This document shows, in pieces, positions 1 to 9,095 of a stretch of DNA of 19,059 bases (within the stretch, counting starts at the first letter, position 1; every line of letters starts with the position of its first letter). Source of the DNA: Elusimicrobiota bacterium (lineage in GTDB: Bacteria > Elusimicrobiota > Elusimicrobia > UBA1565 > UBA9628); contig JAGWMT010000029.1 in assembly GCA_028871595.1 (NCBI GenBank), forward strand, positions 1 to 19,059, given 5' to 3'. The position numbers were made by a program, and so were the translations under genes. The notes under the pieces were generated by a model. The model did not search any database. It saw only the letters and a list, made by a program, of their open reading frames with translations, and was not told the DNA's origin.

Positions 1-1
1 G

Positions 2-604
2 GTGCCTCCGCCCGCGGGCCGCGCGCACGAGACCGCCAACCTGGCGCGCCTGGTCCGCCACGCCGCGCCCGGCGCGGCGCTGACCCCGGACGCCGGCCTG
101 CGCACGGAATGGCACTTCGGGCCCGGAGAGCGCGCGGCCGGGGAGAAGGTCTGGCGCTCGTGGGGATTGGACGGGGAGTCGGTGGCGCTGTTCCTGGGCG
201 CGCGCGCCGAGAAACGCCTGCCGCCGGAATGGTTCCTGGAGCTGGCGCGGCGATTGCGCGCCGCGGGCCGGAAGGTCGTCCTCACCGGCGGCCCCGCCGA
301 GCGCGAACTGCTGAAAGGCCTGGTCATACCCGCCGGCGTCTGCTTGGCGCCGGAGCTCCCCTTGCGCCAATTCGCCGCCGCCATCTCCCACGCCCGCGCC
401 GTGCTCACCGCCGACACCGGCCCCATGCACCTGTGCGTGGCCCTCGGCGTTCCCGCGGTGGAACTGTTCTCCCACACCGAGACCTGGCGCTTCGGCTACG
501 AGCACGTGCCCGGCCAGCTGGTCCTCGACACCGGGGGTCGCCACCCGACCGAGGACGAGGCCTGGGGGGCGCTGCTGGGCCTGCTCTCCGAACCGCGCTC
601 CTAG
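2..604 (+). CDS. Glycosyltransferase family 9 (heptosyltransferase-like), 5' end cut by the window
   Basis: This is the C-terminal half of a GT9 enzyme, the family that transfers heptose or related sugars from nucleotide-sugar donors onto lipopolysaccharide core or other envelope glycans at the inner face of the cytoplasmic membrane. The C-terminal Rossmann-type half is visible: a beta strand ending in FLGARAEKRLP, then VVLTGGPAERE, and the donor-binding signature LTADTGPMHLCVALGVPAVE at about residues 135-154 of the visible part, followed by LFSHTETWRFGYEH. Family members are usually about 330-360 residues and only 200 are visible, so the acceptor-binding N-terminal half lies outside the window. 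The GTG at base 2 is therefore probably an internal codon and not the start. The TAG stop (602-604) is one base from the stop of the convergent GT9 gene. Family assignment is firm; the sugar and acceptor are unknown. Confidence 0.88.
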   Translation: MPPPAGRAHETANLARLVRHAAPGAALTPDAGLRTEWHFGPGERAAGEKVWRSWGLDGESVALFLGARAEKRLPPEWFLELARRLRAAGRKVVLTGGPAERELLKGLVIPAGVCLAPELPLRQFAAAISHARAVLTADTGPMHLCVALGVPAVELFSHTETWRFGYEHVPGQLVLDTGGRHPTEDEAWGALLGLLSEPRS

Positions 605-605
605 C

Positions 606-1616
606 TCAGATCCAGGGGCTCAGCCGCGCCAGATGTTCCTTCAGCGCCGCGCGCGCCTCGTCCGTCGTCGTGGACTGCACGTGGTTCCAGTCCGCGCTCA
701 CCGTCCCGCCGTGGCGCGCGCCGCGCGGACGCCAGACCGTCTGCGTGTAGCCCTCGTAGAACGCGAAGGTGGCCACGTTGAGCGCCGCCGCCAGATGCGT
801 GGTGGACGTCAGGCTTCCGAGCAGCAGGTTCATCCGCTTGACCATGGCTCCGACCACGGAGAGGGGAGCCTCCGGAAGCACCGCCGCGGGCCGCGGCAGG
901 GCGCCCGCGATGCGGGACACCAGCTCGCGCTCTCCGGGGCCGGCGAGAAAGAACAGGCGCAGGGTCGGATCGTCCTGCAGACTCCGGCACAGCTCCGTGA
1001 GCCTTTCCTCCGGCCAGAAGGACGGCAGGCGCGAGAGGTTGCCCGGGTGCACCAGGATCCGGAAAGCGCCCGGGTCCTCCCGCAGCAGCGGCGCGAGCAG
1101 CGCCTCGGCCCGCGCGTCGTCGGCGGGCGGAACGCGCAGCTCCAGGTCCGGACCATACGGGGCTCCCAGAGCCTCGGCCAGGCGCGCGTAGCGTTCGGAC
1201 ATGTGCTCGCGGTCGCCGGGAGCGGCGATGGCGCGGTTGAAGACCTTGGGCCCCTTCTCCTTCTCGAACGCCAGGCGGATCCGGGCCCGCGCGGCGCGCG
1301 CGACGATCGTGGACGTCTTGGAGAAGGAGGAATTGAGATCGATCAGCAGGTCGCACGGCTCGCGCAGCAACGTCCACGCCAGCCGGAGGTGGGCGCCGAC
1401 CTGAGCGGGACGCCCCAGCACCGCCGTCTCGTCCACGAACGGGATCAGGGGCAGGACTTGAGCCGCGCGCGCGCCCACGACCAGGCGGATGCGCGCCTTC
1501 GGAAAGCGCCGTCGCAGCGCGCGCAGGAACGGCGTCGCGACGATCACGTCGCCGATGCGGCCGATGTAGACGCAGGTGATCCGTTCGATGTTTCCGGATC
1601 CCAGATCGATTCTCAC
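606..1616 (-). CDS. Glycosyltransferase family 9 (heptosyltransferase-like), complete
   Basis: A full-length 336-residue GT9 enzyme. The N-terminal acceptor domain opens with the family motif GRIGDVIVATPFLRALRRRF at about residues 19-38, where GD is the conserved pair near the active site. The C-terminal donor domain has ILVHPGNLSRLPSFWPEERL and LFFLAGPGERE. The position of the usual DTGPMH loop is occupied by GSLTSTTHLAAALNVATFAF, so the usual Asp is replaced and only the His-Ala core remains. The catalytic and donor details may therefore differ from classical WaaC/WaaF. The start is GTG at 1614-1616; an in-frame TGA lies only five codons upstream with no other start between, so this start is forced. 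No Shine-Dalgarno is visible and a -10 box ends six bases before the start, suggesting a leaderless mRNA. It converges with the first GT9 gene. Envelope glycan synthesis is likely; the exact substrate is not determined. Confidence 0.9.
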   Translation of the reverse strand: MRIDLGSGNIERITCVYIGRIGDVIVATPFLRALRRRFPKARIRLVVGARAAQVLPLIPFVDETAVLGRPAQVGAHLRLAWTLLREPCDLLIDLNSSFSKTSTIVARAARARIRLAFEKEKGPKVFNRAIAAPGDREHMSERYARLAEALGAPYGPDLELRVPPADDARAEALLAPLLREDPGAFRILVHPGNLSRLPSFWPEERLTELCRSLQDDPTLRLFFLAGPGERELVSRIAGALPRPAAVLPEAPLSVVGAMVKRMNLLLGSLTSTTHLAAALNVATFAFYEGYTQTVWRPRGARHGGTVSADWNHVQSTTTDEARAALKEHLARLSPWI

Positions 1617-1622
1617 GCCCTG

Positions 1623-1631
1623 ATTATATCA
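1623..1631 (-). promoter_or_regulatory. Candidate extended -10 promoter for the complete GT9 gene
   Basis: Read on the minus strand, the nine bases are TGATATAAT: a perfect TATAAT hexamer preceded by the TGn of an extended -10 element. Six bases separate it from the GTG start, so transcription would begin at or next to the start codon. No good -35 hexamer lies 16-18 bases upstream (TTGGCC is 14 bases away), which extended -10 promoters tolerate. The TAA inside the hexamer is also the ancestral stop codon of the decayed DUF1501 gene. This is a sequence match only. Confidence 0.45.
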
Positions 1632-2190
1632 GGCCCAGGCCGGGCCAAGGGCCGCCCGGAAAAACCGCGTCAAGATTCTTCAGGCCCAGATGGCGCGCGA
1701 CGGCTTCTCCCGCCACGCGCCGGAAATCGGTGGCGACCTCCAGGTCGCGGCTCTCGAAGCGCCGTTGCCGTTCTCCTCGATGGTCCTCCCGAACTCGGTC
1801 ATGGTGAGGAGGAGCACGTCCTGCGCGCGCGAGCCCAGGTCCGCGTGGTAGGTCTCGCCCAGAAGGACCTTGCTTCCCGGATCGTGCATGCGCCGGTTGA
1901 AGCGGAACTGCCAGTCCTTCACCCGGTCCGCGTTCTTCTTGTTCGGACGCTCGATCGTCCAGCCGGTGAGGATCCGCGCCAGCTCCGTGACGTCCTTCTG
2001 CGTGTAGCCGCCGTCCACGCCCAAGGTGTGCAGCTCCAACAACTCGCGCGCGTAGTTCTCGTTAAGGCCCGGCTTCCGTCGGCCCTTCGCGTTCTTCGAC
2101 ATGGCCGGACTCCATCTCGGCGATGTCCTCCTGGGCGCCCGCGGGGGCGTAGCGCGAATCGATGGTGCTCTGGAAGTTGTCGAGATAGAC
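1624..2190 (-). pseudogene. Fused, frameshifted remnant of a DUF1800-DUF1501 gene pair
   Basis: Three conserved blocks lie in order on the minus strand but in changing frames. Block 1 (2190-2107) reads VYLDNFQSTIDSRYAPAG, a DUF1800 segment. Block 2 starts near 2102 in a different frame with the DUF1800 core GLNENYARELLELHTLGVDG, then YTQKDVTELARILTGWT and FRFNRRMHDPGSKVLLGETY. Without a stop, it passes into the DUF1501 motif TMTEFGRTIEENGNG at about 1850-1758. Block 3 (from about 1760 down), back in the first frame, reads ESRDLEVATDFRRVAGEAVA and then LDAVFPG, the normal DUF1501 C-terminus, ending at TAA 1626-1624. The DUF1800 N-terminal part, everything between the two genes and the DUF1501 stretch after ENGNG (the GTDHG region) are missing. 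DUF1800 and DUF1501 genes are commonly adjacent and encode exported proteins of unknown function. Several independent lesions argue for real decay and not a single sequencing error. Confidence 0.85.
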
Positions 2191-2240
2191 CGGTCCACCT
2201 TCTCGACGTCGCCGGGGCGGGGGCCGTCATCCGTTCGCTC

Positions 2241-2269
2241 TTGTGCCGGGGTCTTCGGGGGCCTATACT
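2241..2269 (+). promoter_or_regulatory. Candidate sigma70-type promoter for the acyltransferase gene
   Basis: TTGTGC (2241-2246) and TATACT (2264-2269) are separated by 17 bases. Transcription would start near 2276, giving a leader of about ten bases that still contains the purine-rich AGAGAG (2274-2279) six bases before the ATG at 2286. The promoter lies just beyond the breakpoint of the decayed DUF1800 gene. Confidence 0.5.
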
Positions 2270-2285
2270 GAGAAGAGAGTTGCCG

Positions 2286-3371
2286 ATGCCCACCACCGGC
2301 CGTCTGCGGGCGCTGGACGTCTTCCGCGGCCTTACGGTCGCCGGGATGATCCTGGTCAATTCGTCGGGAAGCGACGAGGTTTTCCGGCAGATGGACCATG
2401 CCCCCTGGAACGGCATGACCGCGGCGGACCTGGTTTTCCCCTCGTTCCTGGTGATCGTGGGAGTCTCCGCCGCGCTGTCCTACGCGGCCCGGCGCGCGCG
2501 GGGACAGACGCCCGCCGAACTGGCGCGCCACTCGGCGTCGCGCGCGGCGGCGTTGTTCGCCCTGGGCCTGCTGGTCAATTTCGTGATCTTCCGCGAGGCC
2601 TCGGGCATCCGTTGGCCGGGCGTCCTGCAGCGCATCGCCCTGTGCTCCCTCGGGGCGAGCGGCTTCCTGCTGCTGGACGCGCCGGCCGTCGAACCCTTCG
2701 CGGCCGCCGTCCTGCTGGTCGGCTACTGGCTGCTGCTGACCAAGGTCCCGGTGCCGGGCCACGGGGCCGGCGTGCTCACGCCCGCGGGCAATCTGGCGTC
2801 CTGGCTGGACCGGCGCCTGATCGGCCGGCACATGCTGACCCCCATGGAGGACCAGGAGGGACTCCTCAGCACTTTGCCCGCGTTGGCCACCACCTTGCTG
2901 GGGCTGATCGCCGGCCGCCGCCTCGCCGCGGAAGGCGGGACGCCGCGCGAAGCGGCGCGCTTGGGCGCGGCCGCGGCGCTCCTGACCGTCCTGGGCGCGG
3001 CATGGGGAACAATCTTTCCGTTCAATAAACATCTCTGGACCAGCTCGTACGCCCTGCTCGCGGGCGGGCTGACCTTGTTCGGTCTGGCTCTGTGCCTGTA
3101 CACGCTGGGGGAGAAGCCGCCGCGTTGGTCCGCCCCGTTCGAATCCCTCGGCCGCCACGCGCTGGCGACGTACATCCTGGCCGGCTTCGTCTACGGCGTG
3201 CTCGAGTTCGTCTCGGTCCGCCTGCCCGGCGGCGCGCCGGGGAACGCCAAGCTGTGGCTCAACGCGCGCCTGTTCGGCTGGTGGCTCCCGCCGCGCGTCG
3301 CCTCGCTGTCGTTCGCCGCCGTCTTCGCCGCGCTGTCGGCCGCCGCCGCCCGGCGTTTCGATAGGCCCTAG
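2286..3371 (+). CDS. HGSNAT/DUF5009-type multi-pass membrane acyltransferase
   Basis: A 361-residue integral membrane protein related to heparan-alpha-glucosaminide N-acetyltransferase. Such proteins move an acetyl group across the membrane onto a sugar amine; the bacterial substrates are largely unknown, with cell-surface glycans the usual guess. Residues 6-15 give the family opening RLRALDVFRG, followed by LTVAGMILVN. Residues 37-56 give DHAPWNGMTAADLVFPSFLV, whose His (H38) matches the catalytic His of HGSNAT. The later conserved block FPFNKHLWTSSYALLAGG is also present. About ten hydrophobic stretches fill the protein. The reading frame is open far upstream to base 633, but similarity starts at this ATG and the promoter and AGAGAG lie directly before it. 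Neighbouring GT9 genes fit a role in glycan modification. The gene is monocistronic as far as can be seen. Confidence 0.85.
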   Translation: MPTTGRLRALDVFRGLTVAGMILVNSSGSDEVFRQMDHAPWNGMTAADLVFPSFLVIVGVSAALSYAARRARGQTPAELARHSASRAAALFALGLLVNFVIFREASGIRWPGVLQRIALCSLGASGFLLLDAPAVEPFAAAVLLVGYWLLLTKVPVPGHGAGVLTPAGNLASWLDRRLIGRHMLTPMEDQEGLLSTLPALATTLLGLIAGRRLAAEGGTPREAARLGAAAALLTVLGAAWGTIFPFNKHLWTSSYALLAGGLTLFGLALCLYTLGEKPPRWSAPFESLGRHALATYILAGFVYGVLEFVSVRLPGGAPGNAKLWLNARLFGWWLPPRVASLSFAAVFAALSAAAARRFDRP

Positions 3372-3376
3372 GCGTC

Positions 3377-3392
3377 TAGGTCTTTCGACCTA
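3377..3392 (+). other. Small perfect hairpin after the acyltransferase gene
   Basis: TAGGTC and GACCTA form a six-base-pair stem around the loop TTTC, five bases after the stop codon. No T-run follows, so it is not a standard intrinsic terminator; it may stabilise the mRNA end or aid termination. The rest of the 115-base gap (3372-3486) contains only the Shine-Dalgarno of the next gene; I found no convincing promoter there. Confidence 0.35.
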
Positions 3393-3486
3393 ACTCCGAA
3401 TAGGACCCGCGACCCTCGCGGACCTGGGCCTTCGGGGCTACGATCCCTAGGCCTGGGGATTCGACGCGATCAAGGAGCGGAACGAG

Positions 3487-4752
3487 ATGAAAAAATCCGG
3501 ACACAGTTGGACGATATGGGCGCTGGCGGCGCTGGCCGCGGCCGCGCTGAACCCTCGCCCCGCGCTGGCGCGCGGCAGGCATCACAAGAAGCGTCTGCTG
3601 GTGACCTTCGTGGAAGGCACCAACCGCGCCGAACGGGCCCAGGCGGCCAAGGACATGGGCCTGACCGTGACCGACGACATGGATTCCCTCGAGGTCTCCG
3701 TGCTCGAGTCCGCCGGCGACGTCCAGCCGCAGGAAGTGACCCGGGCGCGCAAGCACGCGAAGGTTTTCCAGGTGGAGGAGGACGTCTACCGGAACTGGCT
3801 GCTTGATTCGCCCGCTTCCTTCCAGGCCTCGCCCCTGCCCAGCGTCGAATCCGTGCTGCAGTCTCTGGCCCGCGCGCCGCGGCGCCCCGCTCCCGCGCCG
3901 GCAGACCCGAACGCCGGGGACTCGGCTTCGCCGCGCGGCAGCGTGCCGTGGGGCGTGGCGCGCGTCAACGCGCCCGCCGCCTGGGCCTCCGGCCAGGGCC
4001 AGGGCGTGAAGGTCGCGGTGATCGACACCGGCATCGACTGCACGCACCCCGACCTGCAATGCGACTTCGGCGCCGGCGTGAATTTCGTCGATCCCTCGGC
4101 GAATCCGATGGACGACAACGAGCACGGCACGCACGTCGCCGGAACCATCGCGGGACGCGGCACCGGCGGCCCGCTGGGCGTGGCCCCGAAAGCCACTCTC
4201 ATCCCGGTGAAGGTCCTGGACGCGGACGGGGCGGGGAGCCTCTCCGACATCGTCAAGGGCATCAATTGGGCCGCCAACGCGGGCGTGGACGTGATCAACA
4301 TGTCGCTGGGCGGACCCACGGGCAGCGCGGCCCTTCAGCGCGCCGTCAACAAGGCCCTGGCCGCCGGAGTGGTGGTCGTCTGCGCGGCCGGCAACTCGGG
4401 GCCGAACCCCGACACCGTCGGCTTTCCCGGCGGCTACCCCGGCGTGATCGCCGTGGCCGCCAGCGATTCGAACGACCGCGTCGCGAACTTCTCCAGCCGC
4501 GGCGACGCGGTGGCGTTCATCGCGCCGGGCGTGGACATCGTCTCCACGGTCCCCGGCGGGGGCACCGCGAAGCTCTCCGGGACCTCGATGGCCTCCCCGC
4601 ACGTCGCGGGCCTGGCCGCGCTGGCCGTGGAGCGGGGCGCCCGGGGCGCCGACGGAGTGCGCCGCGCCTTCACGGCGGCCGCGTCGAAGCTCGACGGACT
4701 GGGTCCGACCGAACAGGGCGCGGGGATGATCGACGCGTCAAAATTGCGCTAA
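3487..4752 (+). CDS. Secreted subtilisin-like serine protease (peptidase S8)
   Basis: A 421-residue exported protease. A signal peptide is clear: MKK, a hydrophobic run to about residue 22, and a likely cut after ALA (residue 28). An I9-type inhibitory propeptide of about residues 36-105 ends near FQVEEDVYRN, followed by a Pro/Ala/Ser linker to about 150. The catalytic domain has the full triad: D180 in VAVIDTGIDCTHPDL, H213 in NEHGTHVAGTIAG and S367 in LSGTSMASPHVAGLAAL, with oxyanion Asn N303 in AAGNSGP. Cys185 and Cys192 flank the Asp region and could form a disulfide. The ATG is preceded by AAGGAG (3472-3477) at nine bases. A strong terminator follows, so the gene is a single transcription unit at its 3' end. 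It ends soon after the catalytic core with no added C-terminal domain. Substrate is unknown; roles in nutrition or envelope protein processing are possible. Confidence 0.95.
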   Translation: MKKSGHSWTIWALAALAAAALNPRPALARGRHHKKRLLVTFVEGTNRAERAQAAKDMGLTVTDDMDSLEVSVLESAGDVQPQEVTRARKHAKVFQVEEDVYRNWLLDSPASFQASPLPSVESVLQSLARAPRRPAPAPADPNAGDSASPRGSVPWGVARVNAPAAWASGQGQGVKVAVIDTGIDCTHPDLQCDFGAGVNFVDPSANPMDDNEHGTHVAGTIAGRGTGGPLGVAPKATLIPVKVLDADGAGSLSDIVKGINWAANAGVDVINMSLGGPTGSAALQRAVNKALAAGVVVVCAAGNSGPNPDTVGFPGGYPGVIAVAASDSNDRVANFSSRGDAVAFIAPGVDIVSTVPGGGTAKLSGTSMASPHVAGLAALAVERGARGADGVRRAFTAAASKLDGLGPTEQGAGMIDASKLR

Positions 4753-4776
4753 ACGTAGCCGCGCGCGCGCTGGAAG

Positions 4777-4810
4777 GCCGCTCCTCGAAAGGGGAGCGGC
4801 TTTCTCGTTT
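4777..4810 (+). terminator. Intrinsic terminator of the subtilisin gene
   Basis: A ten-base-pair stem (4777-4786 with 4791-4800, including one G-T pair) closes on a GAAA tetraloop and is followed directly by TTTCTCGTTT. It begins 24 bases after the protease stop codon. The T-rich side lies on the plus strand, so it serves the protease; the macB-like gene arriving on the minus strand would meet the same stem without a T-run. Confidence 0.9.
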
Positions 4811-4852
4811 CCATGGAACAATCACCACGGTCGGTGACAAGAACCGACGGCA

Positions 4853-6831
<1,979 letters not shown>

Positions 6832-6835
<4 letters not shown>

Positions 6836-7824
6836 TTTTTGGGCTTCGGAGCCTGGCCGGCCGTGGCCGAGCGCTTCGGGCCGCCGAAAGCCAGAGGGCT
6901 GGAGTCCGGCGCCTTCTGCGGGACGTATTTGCCCTGCGGCAGCAGGACCTTGGCGCCTTCCTCGAGTCCGGAGACGATCTCCACCGAATCGTCGTTCTCC
7001 AGGCCCGTCTTCACCTCGCGCGCGACGGGCTTGCCGTCGGAGTCCGGCGCGGGAGGGAGGGACACCACCCTGGTCCCGTCGGGCTGGGTGCGCACGACGA
7101 AGGACGGAAGCAGGAGCGCGTCGGCCTTGCGCGACACCTCGAAACTCACGTTGGCGGTCATCTGAGAGCGGAAGAAATCCGGGACCTTGTCGGGGCGGAT
7201 CTTCACGCCGTAGGTGATCACGTTCGAGACGTTCTTTCCTTCATATAGGATGTCGAACACCTTGCCCTTGATCGGACGCGTCGGATAGGCGTCCAGGACG
7301 ATGCGCACCTTCTGCCCGCGGTGCACGCGTCCGATGTCGGATTCGTCCACCTGCGCGTAGGCGATCAAGGTGTCGGCCAGCGCGTAGATGACCGTCGCGG
7401 CGTCGAGAGTCTGCCCGACGACGACGTTCCGGAGGATGACCACGCCGGTCAGCGACGAGATGATCGGCGTCGGCTTATAGGAGTCCTGCCATTTCGCGTA
7501 CGCCTCCGGACCCTGCGCGCGCGCGGCGTCCAGGATGGCGGCGCGGTCCGTGGAGCTCATCCAGGCGAGAATCTGGCCGGCCTGGACGTGATCGCCCTCC
7601 TGGACCAGGAGCTGCTCGATGCGTCCGGAAATCGGAGGTTTGATCTCGACGCGATTCAAAGGAAGCACCGAGCCGGTGGCGTCCACCGTCTGCTCGATCA
7701 AGCCGATTTTGGCCTCGACCGTCTGCTGCTGGTCCCGCCCTTTACGGGAGCTCTTGGACTTCCACCACCAAGCGCCTCCGCCCGCCAAGGCCAGGACGAC
7801 GACCGCCGCGATCAATCGCTTCAT
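6832..7824 (-). CDS. macA: MacA-like periplasmic adaptor (membrane fusion protein) of the efflux pump
   Basis: A 330-residue adaptor that links the MacB-like pump to the outer-membrane factor. An N-terminal membrane anchor or signal (residues 4-20) is followed by a split lipoyl (biotinyl-lipoyl-like) domain: first half about 56-88 (VEIKPPISGRIEQLLVQEGD, then QAGQILA), second half about 118-150 (SSLTGVVI, VVVGQTL). A beta-barrel domain follows (AQVDESDIGRVHRGQKVRIV) and then the membrane-proximal domain, ending in a Lys/Pro-rich tail. The segment between the lipoyl halves, where MacA carries its long coiled-coil hairpin, is only about 29 residues here. The gene lies four bases after the outer-membrane-factor stop, with GGAG about nine bases before the ATG, and overlaps macB by four bases. 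The family call is firm; macA is used in the broad sense. Confidence 0.9.
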
Positions 7825-7828
7825 ACCG

Positions 7829-9073
7829 TTATTCTCCGAGCGCCCGGCCGAGGGCGCGGTTCCACGCCGTCTCCGCGTCCATCGCGTTCCGAAGCGCCGA
7901 GACGGCCTGGCTTTCCGAGGAGACGCGGTCCGAGACGATGACTTCCCAATTGTCGTAGGTCAGCAGGCCCGAGGCGTACTGGATGTCGGCCTCGGCGTTG
8001 CGCTGGCGCGCCGCCTCCAAGAGCGCGGTTTGGACCCGGACCTGGTCCACCGCGTCGGCATAGGTCGCCCACGTGCTCTCCAGAGCCGACAGCCCGGCGA
8101 CGCGCGCGGACGCGAGCGCCTGCTCGGCGGACGACAACGCGCGCTTCGAGGACTTGACCCCATACCAGACCGACGTGGGGCCGCCGCCGAACAGGGGATA
8201 GCTCAGCGTGGCGCCCGCGCTCCACGAGTAGCGCTGGGAGGGGAACTCCACCGAATCGCCTCGCGCCCGGGCGTAATTGGCCGACAAGCTGGGCCACAGG
8301 GAGCTCTCCGACAGCGAAACGGCCACCTTCGCCTGGCGCGCGGAGGCCTCCGCGATCAACACCTCGGGCCTCAGGACCAGGAGCGAGCGCATGTCGTTGG
8401 GCAACGGCGGGGCGTCGGCGGCGCCAAAGGTCCCGGACGCCGTGAAATCCTCGAAATCCTCGCGGCCCAGGCGCTGCGCGAGCTCGCGCTGGGCCGCATG
8501 CTGGTCGCGCTGGGCCTGAAGGACCGCGAGGGTTGCCTGGAGCGCCTGGGCCTTGGCCCGGAGCATGTTGCCCTTCGACTCGCTGCCCGAATCGTAGCGC
8601 AGCGAGACCATCTCGGAGTCGCGGTCACGTAGCTGCTGGATCGTCACGGCGACCTTCAGCGTCTCCTGGGTGAAGAGCAGGCGGCTGAAGGTCTGCCGCA
8701 GGCTCGAACGGAGATCCGCGGAGGCCTTGCGCAGGTTCGCCTCGGCCAAGGTCGTCGAGGCCGCCGCCGCGCGGATGCTGGCGATCTGACCGGCGTCCAG
8801 TATTTTCATGGAGGCGGCCGCCTGGGCGCTCCAGCGGTTCACGGGAGCGACGTTCGCCTCGGACAGGGTGTTGGACAAAGTCACCTGAGGCATCACGCCG
8901 TTGAACGACTGATGATAAGAGGCGCGGGCCGCCTCCAGCGAGAAGCGCGACGCGGAGAGGTCCGGGTTGGCGGCCGCCGCCTCGGCCACGATGCCGTCCC
9001 ACGTCACGGTCGTCGCCTCCGCCGGCGCCGGGAGGGCGCCGATCAGGACGAACAGCATCGAAAAAAGGCCCAT
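7829..9073 (-). CDS. TolC-like outer-membrane efflux protein
   Basis: A 414-residue outer-membrane factor of the TolC/OEP family, which trimerises into a channel-tunnel and receives substrate from the adaptor. A short signal peptide ends at about EA (residue 20). Its n-region is MGLF with no Lys or Arg, which is unusual, and no alternative ATG, GTG or TTG start fits upstream. The family pattern is present twice: a helix starting near AAAANPDLSASRFSLEAARA with a strand around MPQVTLSNTLSE, repeated as LRPEVLIAEASARQAKVAVS and LWPSLSANYARAR. Long Ala/Gln/Leu-rich helices lie in between. AAGGAG lies four bases before the ATG. The gene follows the repressor gene by 22 bases and precedes the adaptor by four, placing it in one operon. 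Confidence 0.9.
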   Translation of the reverse strand: MGLFSMLFVLIGALPAPAEATTVTWDGIVAEAAAANPDLSASRFSLEAARASYHQSFNGVMPQVTLSNTLSEANVAPVNRWSAQAAASMKILDAGQIASIRAAAASTTLAEANLRKASADLRSSLRQTFSRLLFTQETLKVAVTIQQLRDRDSEMVSLRYDSGSESKGNMLRAKAQALQATLAVLQAQRDQHAAQRELAQRLGREDFEDFTASGTFGAADAPPLPNDMRSLLVLRPEVLIAEASARQAKVAVSLSESSLWPSLSANYARARGDSVEFPSQRYSWSAGATLSYPLFGGGPTSVWYGVKSSKRALSSAEQALASARVAGLSALESTWATYADAVDQVRVQTALLEAARQRNAEADIQYASGLLTYDNWEVIVSDRVSSESQAVSALRNAMDAETAWNRALGRALGE

Positions 9074-9095
9074 GGCTCTCCTTAACAGGCCGGCG

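Noticed and set aside
2..4. GTG at base 2 as a genuine GT9 start
   Set aside because: The N-terminal half of the enzyme would be missing; it is more simply a codon inside a gene cut by the window edge.
1680..3158. Long minus-strand open frame of 492 codons
   Set aside because: Its upper part is the antisense of the acyltransferase gene and shows no family motif; only its lower part (below about 2102) is meaningful and is reported within the DUF1800-DUF1501 remnant.
4830..4848. GTCGGT/ACCGAC hairpin just past the macB-like stop as a terminator
   Set aside because: Only a six-base-pair stem with a seven-base loop and no T-run on the minus strand.
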